This document shows positions 8,791 to 16,640 of a stretch of DNA of 64,000 nucleotides, one piece after another. The notes beneath the pieces are model-generated. The model did not search any database, was not told where the DNA came from, and worked only from the letters and a program-made list of their open reading frames with translations. Each line of letters starts with the position of its first letter. Position 1 is the stretch's first letter. Both the position numbers and the translations under genes were made by a program. The DNA lies in assembly GCA_900546515.1 (NCBI GenBank), contig URDG01000005.1:1-64000 (forward strand). The letters run 5' to 3'. The stretch is from an uncultured Eubacteriales bacterium. GTDB lineage: Bacteria; Bacillota; Clostridia; Oscillospirales; Oscillospiraceae.

Positions 8791-9687
8791 TTAGCCTCGC
8801 CCCCTTTGCCCGTCCCCGTACATATCGTGCTGCACCAGGGAAGAATAGTAGCTGTTGATGGTGGTCGGGGCGTTATACAGCGCCGCCAGAAGGTATTTCT
8901 TGATATTGCGGACATAGGTGGTGTTGTCCTTCATGCAGTCCATAACATACTGAACATGGGAACTGTCCAGCTTCATAAACCGGGACTTTACCACCTCCGC
9001 CGGATAATCGTCTCCGGCAATGCGGATGACTTTGCGGGCAGAACATACGGTATCCACGATCAGGTCAACGATTTCGTCAAGCTGCTCACGGTCGATATGG
9101 CTGTCCTGCACCAGATAGCTGTACTCGATGTTATCCAAAATCACTTCACGATAACATTCTCTGGCTCCCATCCGATCCGTTCCCATCCTTGCCCCTGCGG
9201 GGGTAGGGGGATTTGATTGGATAGGATTTGATAGTTCCGTACTTGATAAATCAGTCTTTGTTTGATTAGTATTTAATTGTGCGGGGGTTTCCGTACACGG
9301 TTTCGCCGTATCCGGGATACCCATATCCGGGTTTTCCGTATATGGCTTTGCCGTACCCGGTAAAGGCGTACCTGGGCTTGACGGCGGCTCGCACTGAGGC
9401 ATTTCGTAAATGACATACTCGGTATCCGTGATCTTGCCTTTTTCGTCCCGAAGCTGGGTGCGCCGGATATACCCGTGGGTTTCCAGTTCCTTCAAGGCTG
9501 CGCCGATGCTGTCCACACCTTCCCGGCAGATCGCCGCAAGACCTCTGGTGGTGTAATTCCACTCGTCAGGGAGTGACAGCATCATGGACAGCAGCCCTTT
9601 GGATTTCAGGGTCAGCGTCCGATCTTTCAAGTGATGGTTCGACATGACCGTATAATCACGGGTCTTTTCAATACGAAAAACAGCCAT
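8791..9687 (-). CDS. conjugative-element helix-turn-helix protein (replication-initiator-like, DUF6017-type C-terminus)
   Basis: The 298-residue protein starts MAVFRIEKTRDYTVMSNHHL and has a winged-helix domain at about 20-95 (LSLPDEWNYTTRGLAAICREG, then GSLKELE-like GAALKELETHGYIRR). A low-complexity Pro/Thr linker follows at about 100-165, holding near-repeats of the type TAKPYTENPD. The C-terminal 120 residues (REVILDNIEYSYL, LDEIVDLIVDTV, NIKKYLLAALYNAP) fit the DUF6017 domain common in Clostridial integrative elements. Such proteins are often annotated as replication initiators. A strong AAGGAGG lies before ATG 9687. Role is inferred from family and context. Confidence 0.8.
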   Translation of the reverse strand: MAVFRIEKTRDYTVMSNHHLKDRTLTLKSKGLLSMMLSLPDEWNYTTRGLAAICREGVDSIGAALKELETHGYIRRTQLRDEKGKITDTEYVIYEMPQCEPPSSPGTPLPGTAKPYTENPDMGIPDTAKPCTETPAQLNTNQTKTDLSSTELSNPIQSNPPTPAGARMGTDRMGARECYREVILDNIEYSYLVQDSHIDREQLDEIVDLIVDTVCSARKVIRIAGDDYPAEVVKSRFMKLDSSHVQYVMDCMKDNTTYVRNIKKYLLAALYNAPTTINSYYSSLVQHDMYGDGQRGRG

Positions 9688-9857
9688 CTTCGCACCTCCT
9701 TCCTGTGAAAATAAAAAGTGTTGATTTTGAGCGGTTTATCCGTCTGTATGCCTCCGTTACCTTCCACATGGGAAAACATCCACGCCCTGTTCAGAACGCA
9801 AGCCACAGAGGAAGAAACAGAAGATATCCCACTGATTTTGATACAGTTTTCAGTCGG

Positions 9858-10379
9858 CTACCTCTCACGGTCTTTATGGTCATAGTGGAGATCGCCGGAA
9901 AGCACCTTCGCATGGTTGTGGATTTTGATATGCCCCTTTTCCTGATTCTCCAAAGCCTTGCTGTATCCGGCGTCAGTCAGGAACAGGCGCATTTTCTCAC
10001 CCTTCCAGCCAACAGGTGAGTTATGGGTAAGAACATCAAAAACGATCATATGTCTGGTTGCCGGGTCGAAACGCTCCAAGGCCATAATGTCATGGCCGGA
10101 TAACTTCTGCGCCCCGGATCGTTGTCTGGCTTCTGCCAGCATTTCCCCGATGGTATGGGCTTTCTCCGGCAGATGGTATTCGGTCTGCACCTTGCGGATC
10201 AAATCCATGCACTCCTGATCCGACAGGGGGCGGAGCTTATTTAGAAGGCTTTCCGCCGTTTCTTTCGTTGCCGGGTTCGGCGCATAGCGCCATGTCATGT
10301 AAATCTCATTCAGGGCAGCGTTCTGATTGGTACTTTCAATCTGAAACACCATCCTCATTTCTGCTTCTGTCAGTTTCAT
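9858..10379 (-). CDS. TTRAP-like conjugative-element protein with extra C-terminal domain
   Basis: This 173-residue protein begins with MKLTEAEMRMVFQIESTNQ and ends its first 65 residues with SLLNKLRPLSDQECMDLIR. The layout resembles the short transposon-transfer-assisting (TTRAP) proteins of Clostridial mobile elements. Residues about 75-173 form a second region with MALERFDPATRHMIVFDVL and GEKMRLFLTDAGYSKAL that I do not recognise. It is the first visible gene of the leftward element operon and lies just inside the hairpin cluster at 10.4 kb. About 170 bp without a gene separates it from the next gene. The TTRAP match is by eye and moderate. Confidence 0.6.
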   Translation of the reverse strand: MKLTEAEMRMVFQIESTNQNAALNEIYMTWRYAPNPATKETAESLLNKLRPLSDQECMDLIRKVQTEYHLPEKAHTIGEMLAEARQRSGAQKLSGHDIMALERFDPATRHMIVFDVLTHNSPVGWKGEKMRLFLTDAGYSKALENQEKGHIKIHNHAKVLSGDLHYDHKDRER

Positions 10380-10404
10380 TGCCAGCCTCCTTCAAAATGG
10401 GTAT

Positions 10405-10437
10405 AAAAAAACGCCATAGGTTTTCAATGCCTATGGC
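10405..10437 (-). terminator. hairpin terminator, minus strand
   Basis: Perfect arms GCCATAGG (10413-10420) and CCTATGGC (10430-10437) enclose a 9-base loop. On the minus strand the hairpin is followed by CG and a run of six T (10405-10410). It would stop transcripts from the chromosome side before they enter the element. Confidence 0.65.
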
Positions 10438-10451
10438 TTGTGGGTATAGGA

Positions 10452-10485
10452 AAAGGGCGCTGATACTTGCATATCAACGCCCTTT
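10452..10485. repeat. 14-bp inverted repeat at the element terminus
   Basis: Arms 10452-10465 and 10472-10485 (AAAGGGCGCTGATA and TATCAACGCCCTTT) pair over 14 bases with one mismatch around a 6-base loop. It lies 14 bases right of the first hairpin. It may be a second terminator, since T or A tracts flank both sides, or part of the element end. Confidence 0.6.
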
Positions 10486-10550
10486 GAGCATGTCAGTATT
10501 TGATTGTTTCGACTTCGCACCGTGTTTGCACCATGAAAAACATTGATTTC
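10474..10550 (-). pseudogene. possible C-terminal tail of a lost integrase
   Basis: The minus strand holds a short open stretch ending CFSWCKHGAKSKQSNTDMLK before a stop at 10474-10476. Its composition resembles the very ends of some Gram-positive tyrosine recombinases, which often finish next to the attachment site. Only some 23 residues exist after a stop codon, so this is a weak suggestion and no integrase core is present. Confidence 0.2.
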
Positions 10551-10582
10551 ACTGACTTTTTCAATGTTTTCTTATCTGGTGC
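10528..10582. repeat. bipartite inverted repeat, possible attachment or recombinase arm site
   Basis: Two nested arm pairs occur here: GCACCA (10528-10533) with TGGTGC (10577-10582), and AAAACATTGA (10537-10546) with TCAATGTTTT (10561-10570). The region has no gene and lies between the last element gene and the ArsC-like gene, at the right edge of the mobile DNA. An att site is one explanation; the other element end is not in the window to test it. Confidence 0.4.
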
Positions 10583-10606
10583 TACCATTTTTCAGCAGTG
10601 TTTTTC

Positions 10607-10939
10607 TTATTCCCAGCTTTTCCACACATCCGGACAATAGCCGACAGTGGCCTGTTTTCCGTTGCGGACTATCGGTGTCTTTATGAGATACGGCACTTCA
10701 TAAAGCTTATCCAGCTTTGCCTCGTTTGAAGCCAGATACTGAACAAGGGGATAATCCTCATCCGCTGTGTCTATCATCGCCTCAAGCCCCACAGCATTTT
10801 TGACCGAATTAAGCTCTCCCCTGCTCATACCGTACTTTATCACATCTACAAATTGATATTTAATCCGGCGTTCTTTGAAATAGCGTTCGGCCTTCTTTGT
10901 GTCAAAGCACTTGGCCTTTCCAAATATTTGTATATTCAT
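10607..10939 (-). CDS. ArsC/Spx family thioredoxin-fold protein
   Basis: This 110-residue protein belongs to the ArsC/Spx family: MNIQIFGKAKCFDTKKAERYF with one redox Cys (C11), FVDVIKYGMSRGELNSV, and the closing block TPIVRNGKQATVGYCPDVWK. It lacks the Spx CxxC pair (C11 is followed by FDT) and may be an arsenate reductase-like or unrelated thiol protein. It is the first chromosomal gene after the mobile-element edge, and its stop is about 25 bp from the end of the bipartite repeat. It is transcribed leftward after the RNase J gene, 9 bp apart. Confidence 0.75.
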   Translation of the reverse strand: MNIQIFGKAKCFDTKKAERYFKERRIKYQFVDVIKYGMSRGELNSVKNAVGLEAMIDTADEDYPLVQYLASNEAKLDKLYEVPYLIKTPIVRNGKQATVGYCPDVWKSWE

Positions 10940-10948
10940 AGTTAATGC

Positions 10949-12607
10949 TTATATCTCTGTGATTACCGGCAGGATCATCGGGCTGCGGCGAGTTGTTTTA
11001 TACAGGTAACCTGAAATATTGCTCTTCACCTTGCTCTTAATAGTCGTAAAATCGGTGATATGCTGCGCCTCGCAGGAATCCACGGATTCGATCGTTACCC
11101 GCTTGAGCTCACCCATAAGTTCCTCGGCTTCCTTAACATATATAAAGCCTCTGGTCACGATCTCGGGAGACGCAAGCATTTTATGATCCTGAGACGAAAA
11201 AGGCATAACAATGACAACCATGCCGTCTTCGGCAAGACGATGCCTGTCGCGCATGACGACGCTGCCTACCTCGCCCACACCGCTGCCATCGACCAACACC
11301 GCACCTGACGGAACAGATTCCTCACACTTGATGGACTTCTTTGTGATCTCTATGACCTTGCCATTTTCAGCGAGAACAATATTCTTTGGATTAACGCCCA
11401 TAATGCGTCCGAGCTCGGCGTGCTTGACGAGCATTCTGTACTCACCGTGAACAGGGATGAAATACTTTGGCTTGACAAGGCCAAGTATCATCTTATGCTC
11501 CTCCTGGGATGCATGTCCGGAAACATGAAGATCAGTATGCCGGTCGTATATAACTTCTGCGCCCTTGTGGAAAAGCTCGTCTATGACGCGGCTGATCATA
11601 TTCTCATTGCCGGGTATGGCAGAAGCCGAAATAATTACCCTGTCGCCTGAATCAACATTTATCTGCTTATGCTCAGAAAACGCCATGCGGTACAGCGCGG
11701 ACATGGCTTCACCCTGACTGCCGGTGGAAATTATGACTACCTTATTCTTCGGCAGCTTATTCAGATGCTCGATATCCATCATAACGCCCTCAGGGATATC
11801 CATATAGGAAAGCACCGTTGCGACGCGTAGGACATTCTCCATGCTGCGCCCGGTGATGCCTACCTTGCGGCCGTATTTATTTGCAACATTTATGATCTGC
11901 TGGAGTCTATGAACATTCGAGGCAAAGGTCGTGATAATGATGCGTTTGTCGCAGCCCATAAAGAGCTTGTCAAAGCCCTCCCCTACCTTGCGCTCAGAAT
12001 CGGAATGCCCCGGCTTCTCGGCGTTGGTGGAATCGCTCAGAAGCGCCAGAACGCCCGCATTGCCGAGCTGCCCGAAACGCGCGATGTCCAGCATGCCGCC
12101 GGAAATAGGCGTCACGTCTATCTTGAAGTCTCCGGTGTGGACGACCGTGCCGAGCGGCGTGCCGATGGCAAGTGCGACAGAGTCCGGGATGCTGTGGTTG
12201 ACATGAATAAACTCAACCGTAAAGCAGCCAAGGCGGAACACCGAGCCTGTCTTTTTTGTGAATATCTGTGTGTTGTACAGCAGATCGTGCTCCTCGAGCT
12301 TCAGCTCGACCAGAGCCGCCGTGAGCGGCGTGGTGTAGATCGGAACATCCAGTTCACGCAGAACATACGGCACAGCACCTATATGATCCTCATGGCCGTG
12401 CGTCAGTATCATGCCGCGGATCTTTTCCGCATTTGATTTGAGATAGCTTATGTCCGGCAGGACAATGTCAATGCCGTACATATCCTCATCCGGGAAGCCC
12501 ATACCGCAGTCAACAATTATAATATCGCTTCCGCATTCAAACGCGGTCATGTTCTTGCCGATCTCACCGAGACCGCCAAGGGGAATAATTTTCAGTTTTG
12601 AAATCAT
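10949..12607 (-). CDS. rnj: ribonuclease J
   Basis: RNase J is a metallo-beta-lactamase/beta-CASP enzyme with endo- and 5'-3' exoribonuclease activity, central to mRNA decay and rRNA maturation in Bacillota. The 552-residue protein shows THGHEDH (H70, H72, D74, H75), HVNHSIPDS, HTGDFK, the beta-CASP blocks SDSTNAEKPG and STGSQGE, and HVSGHA with a late HGEYRML. ATG 12607 is preceded by GGAGAA and matches the family start; an in-frame ATG at 12727 adds 40 residues without family character. The last 60 residues are the usual C-terminal domain. Confidence 0.94.
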   Translation of the reverse strand: MISKLKIIPLGGLGEIGKNMTAFECGSDIIIVDCGMGFPDEDMYGIDIVLPDISYLKSNAEKIRGMILTHGHEDHIGAVPYVLRELDVPIYTTPLTAALVELKLEEHDLLYNTQIFTKKTGSVFRLGCFTVEFIHVNHSIPDSVALAIGTPLGTVVHTGDFKIDVTPISGGMLDIARFGQLGNAGVLALLSDSTNAEKPGHSDSERKVGEGFDKLFMGCDKRIIITTFASNVHRLQQIINVANKYGRKVGITGRSMENVLRVATVLSYMDIPEGVMMDIEHLNKLPKNKVVIISTGSQGEAMSALYRMAFSEHKQINVDSGDRVIISASAIPGNENMISRVIDELFHKGAEVIYDRHTDLHVSGHASQEEHKMILGLVKPKYFIPVHGEYRMLVKHAELGRIMGVNPKNIVLAENGKVIEITKKSIKCEESVPSGAVLVDGSGVGEVGSVVMRDRHRLAEDGMVVIVMPFSSQDHKMLASPEIVTRGFIYVKEAEELMGELKRVTIESVDSCEAQHITDFTTIKSKVKSNISGYLYKTTRRSPMILPVITEI

Positions 12608-12733
12608 ATTTTCTCCATTCTTAAATTTTTTTGCATGAGATGCCTTGACAGTCTTTTGGACTGCCTTCTTATGTACGTATGGAAAGTATAACCGTAAGCA
12701 GGTATTTTCAATACCGAATACCCGCAAATGCCC

Positions 12734-13333
12734 TTACATTTCTGTCCGCCCTTCGATTGCCCTGTTAAGTGTGGCATCGTCAGCAAATTCAAGGTTCGAG
12801 CCGACGGGGATCCCGTAGGCCAGACGTGTGACCTTGATGTCGAAGGGTTTCAAAAGTCTTGAGATATACATCGCCGTGGCTTCACCCTCGGTATCCGGGT
12901 TGGTGGCCATTATCACTTCTTCGATACCCGGCTGCGCCGCGCGCACAAGCAGCTCCTTTATGCGTATATCCTCCGGTCCGACATGGCTCATCGGCGAAAG
13001 GACGCCGTGCAGCACATGGTATGTTCCGTTATACTCACGGCCGCGTTCTATACTGAGCACATCCCGCGGCTCAGACACAACGCAGATAATGGACTTATCG
13101 CGCCTGTCGCTGGCACAGATAGGGCAGATCTCTCCCTCGGTGAGATTTTGACATATCTTGCAGCAATGCACGCTGGACTTGGCCGCAGTTATTGCCCCGG
13201 CAAATGCCGCAGCCTCTTCATCAGGTAATGAAAGAATATAAAACGCAAGTCTCTGTGCGCTCTTCTTCCCTATTCCGGGAAGAGACGCGAATTTATCTAT
13301 GAGATTTTCTAGTGATGCAGGAAAAAAAGACAT
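12734..13333 (-). CDS. recR: recombination mediator protein RecR
   Basis: RecR works with RecO and RecF to load RecA on gapped DNA. The 199-residue protein has the N-terminal helix-hairpin-helix (SLPGIGKKSAQRLAF), a four-cysteine zinc finger (CCKICQNLTEGEICPIC) and a Toprim domain (ICVVSEPRDV, MATNPDTEGEATAMY). It ends with the Walker-like YGIPVGSNLEFADDATL. Length is normal. It is not next to dnaX or ybaB as in many Bacillota; here its neighbours are rpe upstream and RNase J downstream. Confidence 0.95.
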   Translation of the reverse strand: MSFFPASLENLIDKFASLPGIGKKSAQRLAFYILSLPDEEAAAFAGAITAAKSSVHCCKICQNLTEGEICPICASDRRDKSIICVVSEPRDVLSIERGREYNGTYHVLHGVLSPMSHVGPEDIRIKELLVRAAQPGIEEVIMATNPDTEGEATAMYISRLLKPFDIKVTRLAYGIPVGSNLEFADDATLNRAIEGRTEM

Positions 13334-13365
13334 ATATCCAAATCCGACTTTCTTCTAATCTTATA

Positions 13366-14019
13366 TCAGGAATTTCTGATAGCCGCAATAGCAGCCGCTC
13401 TGTCCTTGCTGCCAAACACCGCACTGCCTGCTACAAGCACATTGCACCCGGCTTCCTTTGCACTGCCGGCGGTTTTCGGGTCAATACCGCCGTCCGCTTC
13501 AAGCTCACAGGCAGGGTTGTACTTGTCAATATATGCCCGGACAGCTGCGATCTTGCCGAGCTGATCATACATGAAGCGCTGGCCGCCGAACCCCGGCTCG
13601 ACCGTCATAACAAGTACAAGCTCAACACGCTCCAGAAACGGCAGCACCGCCTCTGCCGGTGTAGCGGGCTTGAGCGTAATGCCCGCCTTTTTCCCCATCG
13701 CATGCGCCCTGTCTATAGCCGCGAGTATATTCTGCTCTGTGTCCGCCTCAATGTGGAAGTTCGTAAGGTCGGCTCCGGCAGCACAGAACTGCTCCACATA
13801 GCGTATGGGCTTTTCTATCATAAGATGCACGTCCAGAAACATATCCGTAGCGCTGCGCAGAGATTTCACTACCGGGACGCCTATTGAAATATTAGGCACG
13901 AAAAAGCCGTCCATCACGTCGACATGGACATAATCCGCCCCGCCGTTCTTTATATCCTCCACCTCTGCCCCCAGACGTGCAAAGTCAGCAGACAGGATAG
14001 ACGGTGCGATCTTTATCAT
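13366..14019 (-). CDS. rpe: ribulose-phosphate 3-epimerase
   Basis: Rpe interconverts ribulose 5-phosphate and xylulose 5-phosphate in the pentose phosphate pathway. The 217-residue TIM barrel has the opening IAPSILSADFARLG, the metal/catalytic motifs VHVDVMDGFFVPN and DVHLMIEKP, then VLVMTVEPGFGGQ and the closing phosphate loop EADGGIDPKTA. Every hallmark residue is in place. A GGAGAA sequence precedes ATG 14019. It is transcribed leftward, divergent from the XpaC operon. Confidence 0.96.
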   Translation of the reverse strand: MIKIAPSILSADFARLGAEVEDIKNGGADYVHVDVMDGFFVPNISIGVPVVKSLRSATDMFLDVHLMIEKPIRYVEQFCAAGADLTNFHIEADTEQNILAAIDRAHAMGKKAGITLKPATPAEAVLPFLERVELVLVMTVEPGFGGQRFMYDQLGKIAAVRAYIDKYNPACELEADGGIDPKTAGSAKEAGCNVLVAGSAVFGSKDRAAAIAAIRNS

Positions 14020-14086
14020 AAATTTTTCTCCTTGATTCTATCACATTCTCTTTTATTATACTACAAGAATAATTTGAATTGCAATA

Positions 14087-14115
14087 TTGACGGAAAGATT
14101 ATTTAGATATAAAAT
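14087..14115 (+). promoter_or_regulatory. sigma-A-type promoter of the XpaC-TelA-LemA-TPM operon
   Basis: TTGACG (14087-14092), a 17-bp spacer and TAAAAT (14110-14115) form a good vegetative promoter in the divergent gap between rpe and the XpaC-like gene. Transcription would start near 14122, a few bases ahead of the GGAGG at 14137-14141. Confidence 0.55.
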
Positions 14116-14149
14116 ATAATATTGAAGAAGATGCATGGAGGTTTTTAAT

Positions 14150-14863
14150 TTGTCAAGGAGAAACAAGAAGCGTTTTCATGTCGGCCCGATATACGCTTTT
14201 GCTATCGCATGGGTAATAATGTCCGCCGCAGTACCGCTTTATAAAATAGGCTGGCTTATAACTACACTTGCCGTCAGCGGTATTGCCGCTGCATTCATCG
14301 CCGGGAGGGCCAATAAAAAGGACCGTGCGGCGGATGCCGCCGAGGAAGAAAAGCTCCGGCAGCAGGCCGAAGCCGCGGCAAAGGCCGCGCCGTCCGGCAA
14401 AAGCTACGGTCCCGAGGTCGATGCTATTCTTGCGGAAGGCAACCGGGCACTGGCTGAAATGGGCCGTCTTTATATGTCTATAAAAGACCCCGAAGTACGT
14501 AAGAAGATAAACGAGATCATGCGTATAACCGACAAGATCACGCAGGATGCTATTGATGATCCGTCGGATATTCCACAAATCAAGAAATTCATGAATTATT
14601 ATCTTCCTACCACCATAAAGCTCCTCAATGCTTACGACCGCATGAGTTCGCAGGGCATCGAGGGTGAAAATCTCGACAAGAGCATGAAGAGCATCAACGA
14701 CATGCTCGACACTGCGATAGTGGCTTATAAAAAGCGTCTCGATTCACTTTTTGCAAATCAGGCGCTTGATATTGAAACAGATATAGAAGTTATGAACACA
14801 ATGCTCGCCAGAGAGGGCCTGTCCGGCAGCAAGGATTTTGAAGTAAACGAGGCCGCAAAATAA
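14150..14863 (+). CDS. XpaC-like membrane protein (halogen-hydrolysis family)
   Basis: The protein resembles XpaC/5-bromo-4-chloroindolyl phosphate hydrolysis proteins, which pair with TelA in Bacillota. Two membrane segments lie near the N-terminus (YAFAIAWVIMSAAVP and IGWLITTLAVSGIAAAF), followed by a charged Ala/Lys/Glu stretch and a helical cytoplasmic domain of about 160 residues (GNRALAEMGRLYMSI, RITDKITQDAI, YYLPTTIKLLNAY). I prefer a TTG start at 14150 because GGAGG at 14137-14141 is 8 bp from it; the in-frame ATG at 14135 overlaps this ribosome site. It begins a four-gene envelope operon. Biochemical role is unknown. Confidence 0.75.
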   Translation: MSRRNKKRFHVGPIYAFAIAWVIMSAAVPLYKIGWLITTLAVSGIAAAFIAGRANKKDRAADAAEEEKLRQQAEAAAKAAPSGKSYGPEVDAILAEGNRALAEMGRLYMSIKDPEVRKKINEIMRITDKITQDAIDDPSDIPQIKKFMNYYLPTTIKLLNAYDRMSSQGIEGENLDKSMKSINDMLDTAIVAYKKRLDSLFANQALDIETDIEVMNTMLAREGLSGSKDFEVNEAAK

Positions 14864-14883
14864 AAACAGAAAGGATCATAAAC

Positions 14884-16050
14884 ATGAACGATCAGACCAG
14901 CTCTATCCCCAGTCTTACTCTTGAGCCTAATGCGGCTCCCGCCGCCGAGGCCGCAGTCGAGCAGGCGCCCGTCGTCGATGCTTCCGCACCTGCTGAGGAA
15001 ATAAAGACTGAGAAGCCCGATCTCAGCGCTCTTTCAGAGGCCGAGCAGGCTGCGGTACGCGATTTTTCAGAGAAAATAGATGTCACGAACTCTGAGCAGA
15101 TCATGAATTACGGCTCCGCCGCCCAGAAAAATATCTCCGAGTTTTCCGATGCGGCTCTCGGCGCAGTCCGCACCAAGGATCTCGGCGAAGTCGGCGATAT
15201 GCTCGGCGACCTTGTGGTAGAGCTTCAGGGACTTAATTTCACGCAGGAAGAGAAAAAAGGACTGCGCGGTCTTTTCAAAAAAGCTTCGAACAACATTGCT
15301 TCAATGAAAGCGCAGTTCGATAAGGCTGAGATCAATGTAGACAAGATCGTCGAAGCTCTTGAAAAGCATGAGATCACGCTGATGAAGGACATCAGCATGA
15401 TGGATAAGATGTATGACAAGAATCAGGAGTACATGAAAGAGCTCACCATGTATATTCTCGCCGGTAAGCTCAAGGTCGAGGAGCTGCGTAATGTGGAGCT
15501 GCCGAAATATATTCAGCACGCGCAGGAAACCGGGCTGCCTGAGGATGCACAAGCTGCAAATGATTTTGCCAATCTGATCGGACGCTTCGAGAAGAAAATA
15601 CATGACCTTGAACTGACCCGCCAGATCTCAGTCCAGATGGCGCCGCAGATCAGGCTCATCCAGAACAATGACAGCCTTATGGTGGAGAAGATCCGCTCTT
15701 CGATCGTCAACACCATACCCTTGTGGAAGAACCAGATGGTCATCGGGCTTTCGATGTATCATTCCGAGCAGGCTATGAAGGCCCAACGCAGCGTCACCGA
15801 TACAACAAATGCTCTCCTGATGCAGAATGCGCAGGCTCTTCATCAGGGCAGCGTAAATGTCGCCAAAGAATCCGAGCGCGGCATTGTTGATATAGAGACG
15901 CTCAAAAAGACCAATCAGGAGCTTATCAAGACGCTCGACGAGGTTCGTCAGATTCAGGATGCAGGCCGTGCCGGCCGCGCGCAGGCTGAGGCTGAGCTCA
16001 CCAAGATCGAAGACGAACTCAAGCAGAAGCTGCTTGAGATGAAGGGCTGA
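14884..16050 (+). CDS. telA: TelA family protein (toxic anion resistance-like)
   Basis: The 388-residue protein belongs to the TelA family, named after tellurite resistance but found widely with XpaC. It has an Ala/Pro/Glu-rich first 45 residues, then a long alpha-helical body with family blocks such as FTQEEKKGLRGLFKKA, LEKHEITLMKDISMMDKMY, QISVQMAPQIRLIQNND and IPLWKNQMVIGLSM. No membrane segments are seen. It follows the XpaC-like gene by 20 bp. The actual substrate or partner is not established; a role in envelope stress together with its operon mates is an inference. Confidence 0.88.
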   Translation: MNDQTSSIPSLTLEPNAAPAAEAAVEQAPVVDASAPAEEIKTEKPDLSALSEAEQAAVRDFSEKIDVTNSEQIMNYGSAAQKNISEFSDAALGAVRTKDLGEVGDMLGDLVVELQGLNFTQEEKKGLRGLFKKASNNIASMKAQFDKAEINVDKIVEALEKHEITLMKDISMMDKMYDKNQEYMKELTMYILAGKLKVEELRNVELPKYIQHAQETGLPEDAQAANDFANLIGRFEKKIHDLELTRQISVQMAPQIRLIQNNDSLMVEKIRSSIVNTIPLWKNQMVIGLSMYHSEQAMKAQRSVTDTTNALLMQNAQALHQGSVNVAKESERGIVDIETLKKTNQELIKTLDEVRQIQDAGRAGRAQAEAELTKIEDELKQKLLEMKG

Positions 16051-16078
16051 ACACAGCCCCTCAAATAAGGAGGATCAT

Positions 16079-16639
16079 GTGAAAAACGCCCTTAAAAAGC
16101 CTATAACAGCAATACTTCTTGCTGTTCTCATGATAGTCTTATCCACAATGCTGTCGGGAAGCCTCAAGCTGAACGCCGCCTCCAAAAGCGTGACGGACGG
16201 ATTTTATAACGGCGTTACCTATGACGGCTACAAACATAACAGCATATACAGTCAGCTCGTTAATCTCTGCGGCGCGGCGGACGGAATAGTCTCACTTGCC
16301 GCAAACTATGAAATTGACTGCAGCGGCGTTTCAAACGCCTCTGATGCGCTGAAATCCAGCATTTCCACCATGCACGACCATATCTCGTCCATATATGACA
16401 GTTACAGCAAGCTGTGCAGCGAGTTGTCTGACATTGAACGCAGCGTTGACAGCCTTGAGCTGAGTTCCCGTGACGCTGACGGCATGTCGCAGTATTTTCA
16501 GACTGTTGCAAATGCGATGCGCGTCATAGATGAATCCGGTTATAACGAGAGCGTTCGCAATTTCCGAAGCTCGCTCGGCTTCCCGGCAGACATATTTATA
16601 TACATGTGCAATGTACGCTGCCCTGAGTATTTTTCCTGA
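16079..16639 (+). CDS. divergent LemA-like exported protein
   Basis: The gene starts with GTG 16079 after AAGGAGG. The 186-residue product has a signal anchor (about residues 10-28, ILLAVLMIVLSTML) and then a four-helix-type body. Its last 35 residues, with YNESVRNFRSSLGFPADIF and a final PEYF, match the LemA ending (NxxVxxFNxxIxxFP...YF). Overall it is a diverged LemA relative. LemA proteins commonly pair with TPM-domain proteins, and here a TPM gene follows at once. Function of LemA is unresolved. Confidence 0.6.
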   Translation: MKNALKKPITAILLAVLMIVLSTMLSGSLKLNAASKSVTDGFYNGVTYDGYKHNSIYSQLVNLCGAADGIVSLAANYEIDCSGVSNASDALKSSISTMHDHISSIYDSYSKLCSELSDIERSVDSLELSSRDADGMSQYFQTVANAMRVIDESGYNESVRNFRSSLGFPADIFIYMCNVRCPEYFS

Positions 16640-16640
16640 T

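Noticed and set aside
9180..9400. Short direct repeats in the HTH initiator-like gene as an iteron origin
   Set aside because: The near-repeats encode the Pro/Thr linker (TAKPYTENPD-type) and vary too much for iterons, although an origin within the gene cannot be fully excluded.
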